64,000 nt of DNA, taken from contig VWPU01009730.1 of the NCBI GenBank assembly GCA_013398955.1, forward strand, positions 27,058 to 91,057, read 5' to 3'. The notes below the pieces were generated by a model that was not told the origin of the DNA, ran no database searches, and saw nothing but the letters and a program-made list of their open reading frames with translations. This DNA is from Callaeas wilsoni (lineage: Eukaryota > Chordata > Aves > Passeriformes > Callaeidae). Shown here piece after piece: positions 12,001 to 22,355 of this stretch (the stretch's first letter is position 1; each line of letters starts with the position of its first letter). The position numbers and the translations under genes are program-made.

Positions 12001-15000
12001 TAATTTGGATAATGCAAACCTCTGATAACACACTGGCCAGTCTCTCCACATTTTCTCCCTGTATTTCCATCTTCTTTTGGTATAACTGCAATTCCAGTTG
12101 GCATGATGGCAGAACCTCCACTAGGTCTCTGTAACCTTCATATTTCTCAGTAACTTCTTGCTTTAAAGAGAGAAAAAGACTATTAATAAATAGCTTTAGA
12201 GTTCTTTTATATAGAATTAAAGAATATTGAATTTTGAACCCTTCCCTCATTGTTTAAAGACACTAGAAGTAACAGTTCAAAGTTAGTGAAATGAGCTCTT
12301 CACTTTGTAAAAATTTTTTTTTAAAAAGGCATTTATTTGGAAGCACAGAAGGTGACATACAAGTGTTTTACACTGAATTAATCAGTAATCAGCTTTTTCC
12401 AAGAGATTTCAGAAAAAAAAAGCTGTACAGTGAAGAAACTCTACAATGGTAAAACAAGAGTTATGTAAAGCTTTGTGTCTGAATTTCCAGCAACTGACTT
12501 TACACCTTTGGAACAAAAATACCTTCAGAGGCAAACTTCACTGATGTGTGGGCAAATACAAACCACAAAAATGAGTGGATATTATAATTTTAAAAAAAAC
12601 CACAAGCTAGGAAGGGAACTCAGTGTTCAGCATATTAGTGGAGACAGCCATGGATTCCAGAAACAGTGAATGACAACAGAAGCACTATGAAGCACGTGTC
12701 CTAAATCCAAAGATATTTGGGAGCTGACAAAATATTGTCTCCTGTGGAGAGCAAACAGCCAGGCAGGTATAGATTCAAGAGTTCAACACCTGGTTTTACA
12801 AGTGACTGCAATCCTGCTTTTCAAAAGGGAAAAAAAGCCCATCAAAAATAAACCACCACCTCTACCACAAACTTTTCATTTTCTCTGAAGCTGTGATTTC
12901 ATTTCAGACTAATCACTGTCCTGCTGGTGCTTTACCATCAGCCAAGAAGCAGTTCTAGATGATGACAGTCCAGTAAAACACCTTTTTTCTAACAGAATAC
13001 CTCCTTGTGTGGACAGAGGAAAACCTCACCTTAGATCTCTTCAATTTCTTAACAGTCTCTTTCATCAGTTCATTGTAATTCTTCAGTTCTTCTGGACTCT
13101 CCACAATTTTGGATTTCAGCTGCTCTTGTTCTTCTTTCAAAGCAGCCATAGTCACTTTAAGCTCGTTCTAATTAATAAGAAAAACACTTTCAATATTAGT
13201 GATTAGGTGAACAAAGAGGAATTGTGTAGCAAAGTTTGCCATGATCTTATGACTAGACAGGTTCTTTGGTGTGTAGTCCTCATTCCTCATCAGGAAGTTC
13301 TAAAAATAAATTCTTCTAAACAGCATTAACATTCCAAATCAAAGCAATTAACAGCCCATTTTGCTTCCCAGATTCGCTTACAGGGGTGCAGGAGAACAGC
13401 ACTGGTTCACTGGTATTTTCTACAAAGAGCCTGCCAGCTAATCCTAGAATGGTTTGGGTTGGATGAGACCTTAAAGATCATCTCCAAAGAGCCTGCCAGC
13501 TAATCCTAGAATGGTTTGGGTTGGATGAGACCTTAAGGATCATCTCCAAAGAGCTTGCCAACTAATCTTAGAATGGTTTGGGTTGGATAAGACCTTAAGG
13601 ATCATCTCCATAGAGCTCGCCACCTAATTCNNNNNNNNNNNNNNNNNNNNNNNNNNNNNNNNNNNNNNNNNNNNNNNNNNNNNNNNNNNNNNNNNNNNNN
13701 NGCTAATCCTAGAATGGTTTGGGTTGGAAGAGACCTTAAGGATCATCTCCAAAGAGTCTGCCAGCTAATCCTAGAATGGTTTGGGTTGGAAGAGACCTTA
13801 AAGATCATCTCATTCCAACCCCTGCCACGGGTCCCACTAGACCAGGCTGCTCCAAGCCCCATCCAGCCTGGCATATTACCAGCAGCTCTCTCCCTCAGAA
13901 CTCCTCACCTAGGGAAACTGAGGCAGTCACTGCAGCATTCCAGAGCCAGCTCTACCAGCCTGGGAGAAGAGCATGAAGTTTCCTGTGTGGCCTCTCAAAA
14001 CCTCCTGTTCTGCCTCATTTGCCCACTCTGTGCATGCAAGGTAAACCCACAGCACAGATTTCTAGAGACTTAATTCCAAGAATAATCTGATCCTAGAAAG
14101 AGAGATGGTCTCTCAGTTGATCTGAGATGGAAGCTGCAGCCTGCACCCACACAGAGGTGTACTCACCAGTTTTTGGGTGCTCTCGGCAATATCTGTCTTC
14201 TTTTGAGAAATCACTTCTTGCAAAGCTGTCTGAAAAAAAAAAAAAGCACCAAGCTTTAAACAAGCATCTCTACAGCTGCTACCTGCTTTATCCTTCTATC
14301 AAGGATCTGTCCACAGGAGAAATCCCACTTCTGGCTCCTTTGGAATGCCATAACCAGCAGGTAAAACTGCACTCTGTAAGATTTCAAAGACAGGGAAGGA
14401 GAATATTGTCACCAAAGCCACTGGAAGCACCAGGGATGCAGCCAGCAGTGGATAACTAGGAATAGGGATAAGAGACTGGCCATCCCTATTCTCATTGACC
14501 CTGGCAGTATTATACTCCCATAACTTTTTTTGCCAGAGGCCCTGTTCTTCAGGGAAAAATCTAATTTAATATAAAGTCCCAAATAATAGTCAAATACATG
14601 GTTAATAACATAGTAGAGACATGACTTGACATAACAAAAAATCCTGACCACAGATCATAACCTTTTTAGCTACTTTGGGAGAGAGAAAGTAATCTATGAG
14701 GCCTGAGAGGCAATTTTCCACTGCTGAAAAGTTACCCCTGCAATTAACCCTACTCTTTTTGTCAGGCCTTCCCTTGGGTGACCCTTCTTAGGCCTCATTT
14801 CTTGCCATGGCTCACCTCCAGTTCCAATTTTTTGAATTCAAGTGGCAACGAAGAGGAACATACCTGTGTTCCTCTTTGGAAGTGTGATGTGTATCTCCCA
14901 AGTCATTGCAGAAATGCATTTCCAAAAAAAGAGTCAAGTCTACCTTTGTGTTCCCCAAGTCTGATTTAAAGCACATTTCACATTCCTTACAGCGAAACAA

Positions 15001-18000
15001 AGAGGGGTCCAACAGCACTTTGCTTAAATGGCCATTGTTTTAAATCAGAAAAGTCTCTTTTATCCACTGAGTGAGAGGGAAGGGAATAAAATCAAGAGAA
15101 GTGAGGAACCCATAGCAGCTTTTCAGAGAAATACAGAACAAGACCCTACCTGTTTCCGACGATAGTCCTGCCTCAGCAGCTGCTCCAGCTCCCGAATGCC
15201 CTCTGTGAGCTGCTTGACCTCTGCCTCGTGTTCAACTGGGACTGTGCTGAGGGAAAAATAAAGATATTGGGCAGTTTCAGCATCGTTATAGTCCAGTCAG
15301 AGCACAGTAGATAAAACAATCACTGCCTCCACAGAGTTTACAGCCAGTAACTTTAGTAATCAGAGCAAGACAGTCTCAAATTAATATATCTTATTTCCCT
15401 TTGCTTCTAAGGTTTTGCAGTTGAAGTATAATCTAAAGAGCTATTTTGGCAAGAAGTGGCACAAACGTAGCAGAGGACTGAGTTTAAAGATCATGTTAAG
15501 CAAAGTATGAAAGTACAACACTCCTACCAGTTCTGGTGGTGGCTTTCATTGATGAAATTTGCATATTACCTGTCACACAAACAGCTTATATTAGTGTAGA
15601 CCTATCCCAGCTAGAGAACCCCCTGTGTAGCACACACCAAGAGCAGCTGTCAGAAAAAAAAAAACACTTTGTTTTGAAAGCTCTTTTGGAAACCAGCCAT
15701 TTCTTCATCCTATTATCCACAAGCAAAAACAAAACTTAATGGTGCAAGGACACAGGCAGTAGGGCTAAATGGCCTGAAACAGAGATTGTGGCAAACATGT
15801 CAAATAACTAAGACAACTTTACTCATCTTTTAAGTTAAAGATGGGCTTCCTACAGCTGTGAAGGGATAAAGACACATCACTAAAAGCTAACTAGGAGCAA
15901 AAAGTTTCAGCCTAGTTCCCAACATACAAATACAGGATTCCCTGAAAGCAACCATACACTGTAAAAGTAATTTTTTTTCTCTGCCAGCAGAGAATAAACA
16001 CCCTCAGCTGCTCTTCATCAGACTGGTGCTCCAGACCCTTCCCAGCTTCACTGCCCTTTTCCAGACACGCTCCAGCCCCTCAATGGCCCTCTTGCAGTGG
16101 GGGGCCCAGAACTGGACCCAGCACTCAGGGTGTGGCCTCACCAGGGCCCAGCACAGGGGATGGTCACTGCCCTGGGCCTGCTGGCCACGCTTGCTGATAC
16201 AGGCCAGGTGCCTCTTGGCCACCTGGGCACACTGCTGGATCTTGTTCAGCTGCTGCCAACCAGCACCCCCAGGTCCTTTTCTGGTGGGCCACTTCCCAGC
16301 CCCTCTTCTCCAAGCCTGTGGCATTGAACCAAGTTATTATGACAGGGCACTCGGACTTTTGGAGCCTCACAAAGCTGGCCCACTGACCCAGCCTGAGCAG
16401 GAAAGGCAAGCAGTGCACCTCACAGTGCTTACTCCTCACACTCACTTCAGTTTCTCCAGCTTCATCGCTGCCTCCCGATTCACGGCCTCCAGCTGTTGGT
16501 ATTTCTCCATAGCTGATTTCTGCAAGTTAAATATTTAATTTTAGAGAAGTGTGGTTTCTCTGTGAGCTTCTATCAGAGCCTTGCTCATCATTATTTCACG
16601 TGAAATGTACCATTTCTGAACTACTGAGATATTCAGAACAGAAGCCACCTACAGCTGTTGCCCCAGTTTTTCTCAAAACGATCCAAGGTGCCAATCCTTC
16701 ACTCACCAGGCTAAAGTACCAAATAAGTTATTGGGGAAAAAAAAAAACAACCTTTCAGTAATATCCTAAGTAATAATCAGTACTTTTCTCTATTACTTTG
16801 CTACATTTAACATCCCAATACATTATATAAACCTGAAGTTAAACCACAACCTTCATGCTCCCAGCTCTAGGTTGATATCAATTATATTTTTACAGGTATC
16901 TGGAATAAAGCAGCGCCCAATCTTACGTAGTTCAGTTGTAACTCCAAGTAGACCTCGCGCCGGAATTCCCTGAAGTTCACAAAGTTGAGGATGCCACTCA
17001 AGAAGCGAACAGTCCTCTTTGTCTCTGAAATAGGAATTGCAAGAGCTCATTGAGCCGGTTTCCACAAGCGCTGCAATTGCTTCAAAAATGTTGGGCAAAG
17101 CGTAATTCAGAGGAGACAGAAATTACAAAACACAACCCTAATTAGTTCTTCCCCCGCCCAGCTTGCAAAGATTTCAGACTACACAAAAACTAGCACCAAG
17201 CTGGTTACCAACTCCTAGCAATTCTGTGTGATTTAACAAATGCATAATGGCACCTGGGAGAAAAGGCTATTAACACACAGCCTCCCATTAAAACAGAAGC
17301 CAGGGAGAAAGAGTGTCAATCTTGAACTGCAGCTCTGAAGAGAGAAGCTCTCTGTAGCTATCAGCCTAACTGAAGGCAGCAATTTGAACTGCAGGGACTC
17401 TTTGGCTTTATTCCAAGCAAACTTTCTGAAAGATGATTACAAAAGCTTTGAATCTTAGACAAGACAGAGCCAGAAGTGAAAGAGATCGTCAGAGCAGCCT
17501 TTTCCAAGTTTTGTGTGTTGTAGCAGAATCACCACAACTGGGTACTGAAAGGAGTGGAGCACAGGCATCAGCATAAACAATCCTGAAGCATTCCAGAGCT
17601 GTAAGAATAATTTTCATCACCATCTATTATCACACTGTTATAAGTGTGTCACAGCCCATCTCCAGACCAGCACTTCAGCACATTCATAGCATTCAAAACT
17701 GCCCTCAGTTATTGACCTGCATCAGCCCACAAAAGGAGTAAGAACTGCTCACTAGAACCAGCTTGTTTAAGGGTCAGAAGAGCAGTGGCAAGCCAGGGAC
17801 ACTTCTCCACACTAGATGCCCATCGAGAAAAAGCACCTGGAATATCAAGCAACAGCCAGCACCCCAGGAAACACAAGGATTACAAGGCACTTGCTTACTT
17901 GGGTTTAAAACATCAGCAATTTGGAAGTCATTAATCCGGCACATTGGCAGCAAGCGCTCCCTGCAAGGAAAACAAACCACAGCCTCAGCTGCAGCGACCG

Positions 18001-20406
18001 TGACTCGGGTTCTGTGACCATTACTCACTTCTTGTCCTGTACCCCTTTGCTACAAAACAGACCTTGTCCTCTCAGCCCAGAGGATTTTCCCAGCAAGCAC
18101 AAGACAAGCATCTTGTACTTACATGTGAATATACAAGTTACAGACAGGTAGAAAGCCTTCATAGATCTGTGGGTACATTATGTCGACGTTGAGTGGCATC
18201 TGAAATGTAAAAAGAGTCAGTGCATAAGCAGAGAATACTTAAAAATTAAGCAGCATTTTCCACAGCATAAAATAATTCCAATAGATTAAAAACACTGAGG
18301 ATGATCTTCCCATCCACAGGGAACACATATTAAAGGCTGAAAAATGTCACCAAGTTAATCAGAACACTATTTTAAGTGTCAGCTTTGGCTGGAAAAGACA
18401 TAAAAATTAAATAATAACTAAAGCAGCAACATTACAAACTCTGGAACTCAATCTAAACTCTCTTTTAATTTGTTCATAACTTGTGATAACTAAAGCAGCA
18501 ACATTACAAACTCTGGAACTCAATCTAAACTCTCTTTTAATTTGTTCATAACTTGTGATAACTAAAGCAGCAACATTACAAACTCTGGAACTCAATCTAA
18601 ACTCTCTTTTAATTTGTTCATAACTTGTGATAACTAAAGCAGCAACATTACAAACTCTGGAACTCAATCTAAACTCTCTTTTAATTTGTTGTGCAGCACA
18701 AGAGTCCCTGCATCACACAGCTACCAGCAAGAAGCTCCTTCTTTAAACACCCCAAAATTGATACACTCAGCTTCTTTATGAAGAAGTCAGGAGGAGAATG
18801 CAGTGGTACAGTGTCCCCTTTCTCTGAGATTTTAAACCTCATAGCCCAGCATGGCAGCTGATGGCTCTGCCTGGGAAGAACAGAGTTACCTTGTGCACAT
18901 ATGCTCTTCCCTTTCAGTTTATCCAGAAAAGCCATGAGACAAAACCATTTACTCTCACTTTCAGGGAGCAGTCCTTGCCTAACAGAGACAGTAGATAAAT
19001 CAGCTGTTAGTCAACGAGCTACCAGCCTCTCCTTCATGGAGGAGTGGAGATGATCAAATACCAAAAGCAGCGTTTACATTCCTTCCGGATCAGTGAAACC
19101 TCCTCCAGCCATGGCCAAAGGCAGATGCCCAAAAGCCCAGTATGGATTTTTAAGGCTGGACATGGTGTCCCTCCAAAAGCTTGTCCAGTCCCTCCTGGAC
19201 CTTATAGGCATTTCTGGCACCCTTAGCACCCCAAAGAACAGGTAAGTCCAGTATTCTTTTCCTTTCACATTCCATCACCCCTGCCACAGGCAGCCCTACC
19301 ATGTAGGAGTGCTCCAGGCGGATCCCATACACTTTCTGCAGGATTCTCAGGTAAATCAGGTGTAAAACGTCAAGCTGCAAGAAGAGAGGACAAGAATCAT
19401 TACTCCATATGTTTAATTCCTCAGGGCTCCCAGACCAGGCCATGAAAGCATTCAGCTTTTAACACATGAAGGCTGATTTCACTGAGCCACCACGACAAAC
19501 GAGTTTCACTTTCCAACATTTTGCAGTTCAAGCATTACTTGCTCATAATTCAGTTTGAAGGGACAGCAGCCAGCTCGGACAATTACAGCCCTGACTGTGT
19601 ATGCCAGGCACTGGTTTTCATTACACTGCTGCTTGCTGAGCAGTTTCCAAACCAAGCAATGCCAAAATCCTAAAAAAAGTCACAGAAACGATAATCCTGT
19701 AGCAACGAGTGCCCTGCATTAGATCATTAAAATTAAGAGGGAAAAAAAAAAAAATCACTTATAAGCCAAGCAGTTTTTCATTTATAGCACTAATCCATGA
19801 GCAATTTTGCTTCTTAAAAACCATCTAAACAAGCGGGGCCAGACCCCTCCCACCGCAGGCTCAAACACAAGCAGTAACAGCAGCAGGAACCACTCCGAGG
19901 CATCAATTCCACTTTAAAGCCACTTTTCTTCCGCCGAGGACACTCACTAACACTAAATGGCCAGAGTGATGAAAGGCGGTGAGGCAGGGAGGGGTTTAAA
20001 AGCAGGGCTTGGTTTAAAAGCACTAAATGGATCGCGCAGAATGTTGGAACTGTGCGACTTTACCAGACGCCGCGGCTGTTTTCACCACAGAACTGGGAAG
20101 GACAGGCCGGCTGCGGCTGGCGACACCGCCGCGCTTCCTGGCGAGGCCCGGGCGGCGAGGAGAGCCCTGAGACCGCTCCGAGCCCAACCCAACCCCGTTC
20201 CACCCAGCCCCGCGGTTTCCCGGGCCGGAGCAGCGCGTCCGTCCCACACGGCAGCGAGCGGGGCACGGAGGTACCTCACGCACCCGAGGGTTGCCGAACA
20301 CGTCGCCCTTGACCAGGTTCCGGGCCTCGGCGCCCTCCAGGATGTGCGAGCGGAGGTAGTTGATGATGTCGTCGGGGCTGTAGCGGGGGAAGGTCATGGT
20401 CTCCAT
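9088..20406 (-). CDS. NUF2: NUF2, NDC80 kinetochore complex component (13 coding exons, 469 aa)
   Basis: NUF2 pairs with NDC80 in the outer-kinetochore complex that binds spindle microtubules in mitosis. Coding exons, in transcript order: 20406-20284, 19374-19300, 18199-18123, 17960-17899, 17024-16927, 16519-16446, 15246-15150, 14229-14167, 13167-13030, 12160-12020, 11230-11055, 9619-9484, 9237-9088. All phases join, giving 1410 nt. Seen: start METMTFPRY, then exon-sized matches to vertebrate NUF2 such as [39 protein letters not shown] and [14 protein letters not shown]. Roughly residues 1-145 form the calponin-homology-like head and the rest is Lys/Glu/Gln-rich coiled coil. Human NUF2 is 464 aa. 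The start has a perfect GCCGCCATGG context. The last six residues (SSGSSS) differ from the human end. The exon 1 donor at 20283 was chosen over one 9 nt downstream because the joint then aligns without insertion. Introns hold CR1 pieces, two tandem arrays and the gap. Confidence 0.96.
10065..10318 (-). mobile_element. CR1 LINE 3' fragment in NUF2 intron 11
   Basis: It begins CACAGAATCATTTAAGTTGG and continues with AAGACCTCTGAGATCAAGTC, the reverse complement of a CR1 3' terminus. It continues to about 10318 with CR1-like sequence and has no coding capacity. Confidence 0.8.
13430..13880 (-). repeat. 62-bp tandem array grown from a CR1 3' end, containing the assembly gap
   Basis: The motif GAATGGTTTGGGTTGGA occurs at 13447, 13509, 13571, 13712 and 13774, 62 bp apart except across 71 Ns at 13631-13701. 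The last unit runs on into ordinary antisense CR1 sequence to about 13880 (CCACTAGACCAGGCTGCTCC), so the array is an expansion of a CR1 3' terminus. It lies in NUF2 intron 8. The 141-bp spacing across the gap is not a multiple of 62, so the N count is probably an estimate. Confidence 0.85.
13631..13701. other. Assembly gap (71 Ns)
   Basis: A run of 71 Ns inside the 62-bp tandem array of NUF2 intron 8, most likely caused by unresolved repeat copies. No NUF2 exon appears to be missing: exons 8 and 9 on either side join in phase and align with the human protein. Confidence 0.98.
16006..16325 (-). mobile_element. CR1 LINE fragment, antisense to the plus strand
   Basis: The sequence carries the familiar avian CR1 stretch around CCAGCCCCTCAATGGCCC and GGGGCCCAGAACTGGACCCA. 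It lies in NUF2 intron 6, ending about 120 bp from exon 6. It is a 5'-truncated, non-coding remnant of the 3' part of a CR1 element. Confidence 0.8.
18415..18690. repeat. 72-bp tandem repeat, about 3.8 copies, in NUF2 intron 2
   Basis: The unit beginning TAACTAAAGCAGCAAC starts at 18415, 18487, 18559 and 18631, an exact 72-bp spacing. The copies look almost identical by eye. The last copy breaks off at about 18690. It lies between NUF2 exon 3 (18199) and exon 2 (19300). The 24-codon period keeps a spurious minus-strand frame open. Confidence 0.95.
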
Positions 20407-20409
20407 GGC

Positions 20410-20720
20410 GGCGGCGGGGACGTGACGGGGACACGGCGGTGACGGGGACACAGCCGGGACGCGGCGGGGACACAACGGCGGCACCGCTGCGCGCCCGCTG
20501 CTTGAATCCGCCAAGCCCCGCCCCCTCCCTTCGCGGACCTATCAGAGGTCGCGTCGTCACTGGGGGGCGGGGCTATGCGCCGCCTCGGCCTATCCGCGGC
20601 CGCGCTGGCGCGAGTGGGCGTGGTCTGGCCGGCCACGCCCCGCCGCGGCCGTTGGCCGTGAGGGGAAGGGCGGGCTGAGGCGGCGGTGTCCTTTCGGTTC
20701 CGTCAGCCGCCGCTGTCACC
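20410..20720 (-). promoter_or_regulatory. CpG-rich promoter and 5' UTR of NUF2
   Basis: A dense CpG block with GC boxes (for example near 20513-20525 and 20565-20575) lies directly upstream of the NUF2 start, and the CpG-rich sequence extends into exon 1 and intron 1 to about 20060. The 20411-20475 stretch is an imperfect repeat of a GTCCCCG-type unit and probably lies in the 5' UTR. No TATA box is evident, as expected for a housekeeping or cell-cycle promoter. Confidence 0.6.
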
Positions 20721-20726
20721 GCCTCT

Positions 20727-21230
20727 GGAAGAGTCAAAGAATCCCTGGAAGGAGCCTTTAAAGCTCAACTAGTTTTCCCCCTGCCGTGGGCAGGGGCGTC
20801 TTCCACTGTCCCAGGTTGTTTCAATCCCTGCTCAAACTTGAGCCTTGAGCACTTCCAGGAATGGGGCAGCCACAAATTCCCTGGGCAACTGTGCCTCATC
20901 ACCTTCCCAGGGGAGAATTTCTCCCTAACACCCATTCTAAACCTGCCCTCTGTCAGTTTAAAGCCATTCTCCCTTGTCCTGTCGTTACCTGCCCGTGTAA
21001 TCGGTCACTCTTCCTCTTTTCCATAAAGAAAAGACCTTTAGGTGATGTCTCCCCAGGATCTTCTCCAGGCTGCACAGCCCCAACTCAGCCTGTCCCCATA
21101 CCAGACTTGCTCCAGCCCTCTGAGCATCTTCCTGGCCTCTCTGGACCCGCTTCAACATCTCCACATCTTGTGCTGATTACCCCAGACCTGGACACACTAC
21201 TCCAGATGGGATAAAACCTCCTGGCTCCTG
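20727..21230 (-). mobile_element. CR1 LINE fragment (antisense), about 500 bp
   Basis: It begins GAATCCCTGGAAGGAGCC and continues through the CR1 3' region (CTGCCGTGGGCAGGGGCG, GGGGAGAATTTCTCCCTAAC) to GACACACTACTCCAGATGGG. It sits just upstream of the NUF2 promoter, in the gap between the divergent genes NUF2 and LRRC52. Confidence 0.85.
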
Positions 21231-21349
21231 AAAGGAGACAATTCCAGCCCAGCATTGCACAGGGCTCTTGCCTGACCAGTACCAGTGAGCACCTCTTGCA
21301 GCGTGACACCATTTCTGACAAAATTTGGGCTTTGCACAGTTCCGATGCT

Positions 21350-21985
21350 CCCGTGTGTGCCGGTTTGGACACACATCCAGGAGGAGACAACCCGGGAGGG
21401 GCGTCTCTCTCTCTCTCTCTCTCCTGCCTGCCAGGCAAGCAGGCCCCGGCAGCACCTCCCCCACGGGTTCGGGAAAATAATTTCTCGAGTGAAAGTGAAA
21501 AAAACTATTTATTTAACAGAGTCCCCCGCTGTCACGGGGAAAAAAGGATAGTGAAACCCCCTCCCCCGTCCCCTAAAAGAGGACTATGGATTTTAGAGTT
21601 CTTTCTGTAGGTAAAACCTGCAGTCCTGAGCTGGGCTGGGCCAGGCAGGGCCCGACGATCCCCCTTGGGGGGTCCCGCCGAGCAGGTCCGGAGATGGGAG
21701 CTGGTCTCTGCTGAAAAGCAAGCCAAAAACAGTCCAAAAAGGAACAGAAGCCGCTGAGGCAGATCACAGTCCCTTCTCCGCTGAAAGCCGAAGAGACTAG
21801 AGAGCAAAAGTCCTCTAACCAACCAAATGTTGTCAGAATCGGGAGCGAAAAAGAATGCAAAATATTCTAGTTACAAGGTCAAGCCGGCCGCTTTGAAAAG
21901 TTCTCTCGGCTCCTCTCTCTCCCCTTTGCAATTTAAAGGTACACTAGAGATCAAGCAGGCGATGGGGAATACAGCATGGTCATAG
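21350..21985 (-). mobile_element. Putative solo LTR of an endogenous retrovirus
   Basis: A roughly 630-bp block unlike its flanks lies between GTGTGCCGGTTTGGACAC (about 21356) and a boundary near ATACAGCATGG (about 21970). Read on the minus strand it starts TGCTG, has AATAAA at about 21516-21511 roughly 155 nt before its end, and ends CACA, which fits TG...CA LTR layout. A (TC)n run sits at about 21404-21423. I saw no gag/pol coding and no target-site duplication, so the ends and the class are uncertain. Confidence 0.45.
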
Positions 21986-22355
21986 AATCACCCCAAGACA
22001 CCGTGCCACGCGCAGCTTGCTGCACCTCCACTCAGCTGGAAGCAGGTCAGCAAGGTCACAGCACTGTCCCCGAAAACAGGCAGCTTCTGCAAGCCACTGA
22101 CATCACGGAGGTGTCACCTGGCACCGAGTGTGAGACAGAGACACTCCAGCCACCGTTCCGCACCTGCCGATGTAAAAGCCAGGCTCGGTTTCCAGCTGGG
22201 CACTCTGCCAAGGGCTCAGGTGAGCCACGGACACAAAGTGCCTGCCGGCAGCCTCGCAGCTGGACACCTCCTCGGCAGGGCTGGGAGGGCAGTGCAGCTT
22301 CCATAGGGCTGCTTGCACTCCACGAAGGGCTAAGCGGCCTGGAAGGTCTCAAACC

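Noticed and set aside
16004..16538. A 170-residue plus-strand frame
   Set aside because: Falls within a CR1 fragment and its flank; it also overlaps NUF2 exon 6 on the opposite strand.
18407..18667. An 86-residue repeat protein (minus)
   Set aside because: Translation of the 72-bp intronic tandem array in NUF2.
19957..20636. GC-rich frames on both strands at the NUF2 promoter
   Set aside because: Only the NUF2 exon 1 part (20284-20406) matches a protein; the rest is CpG-island sequence.
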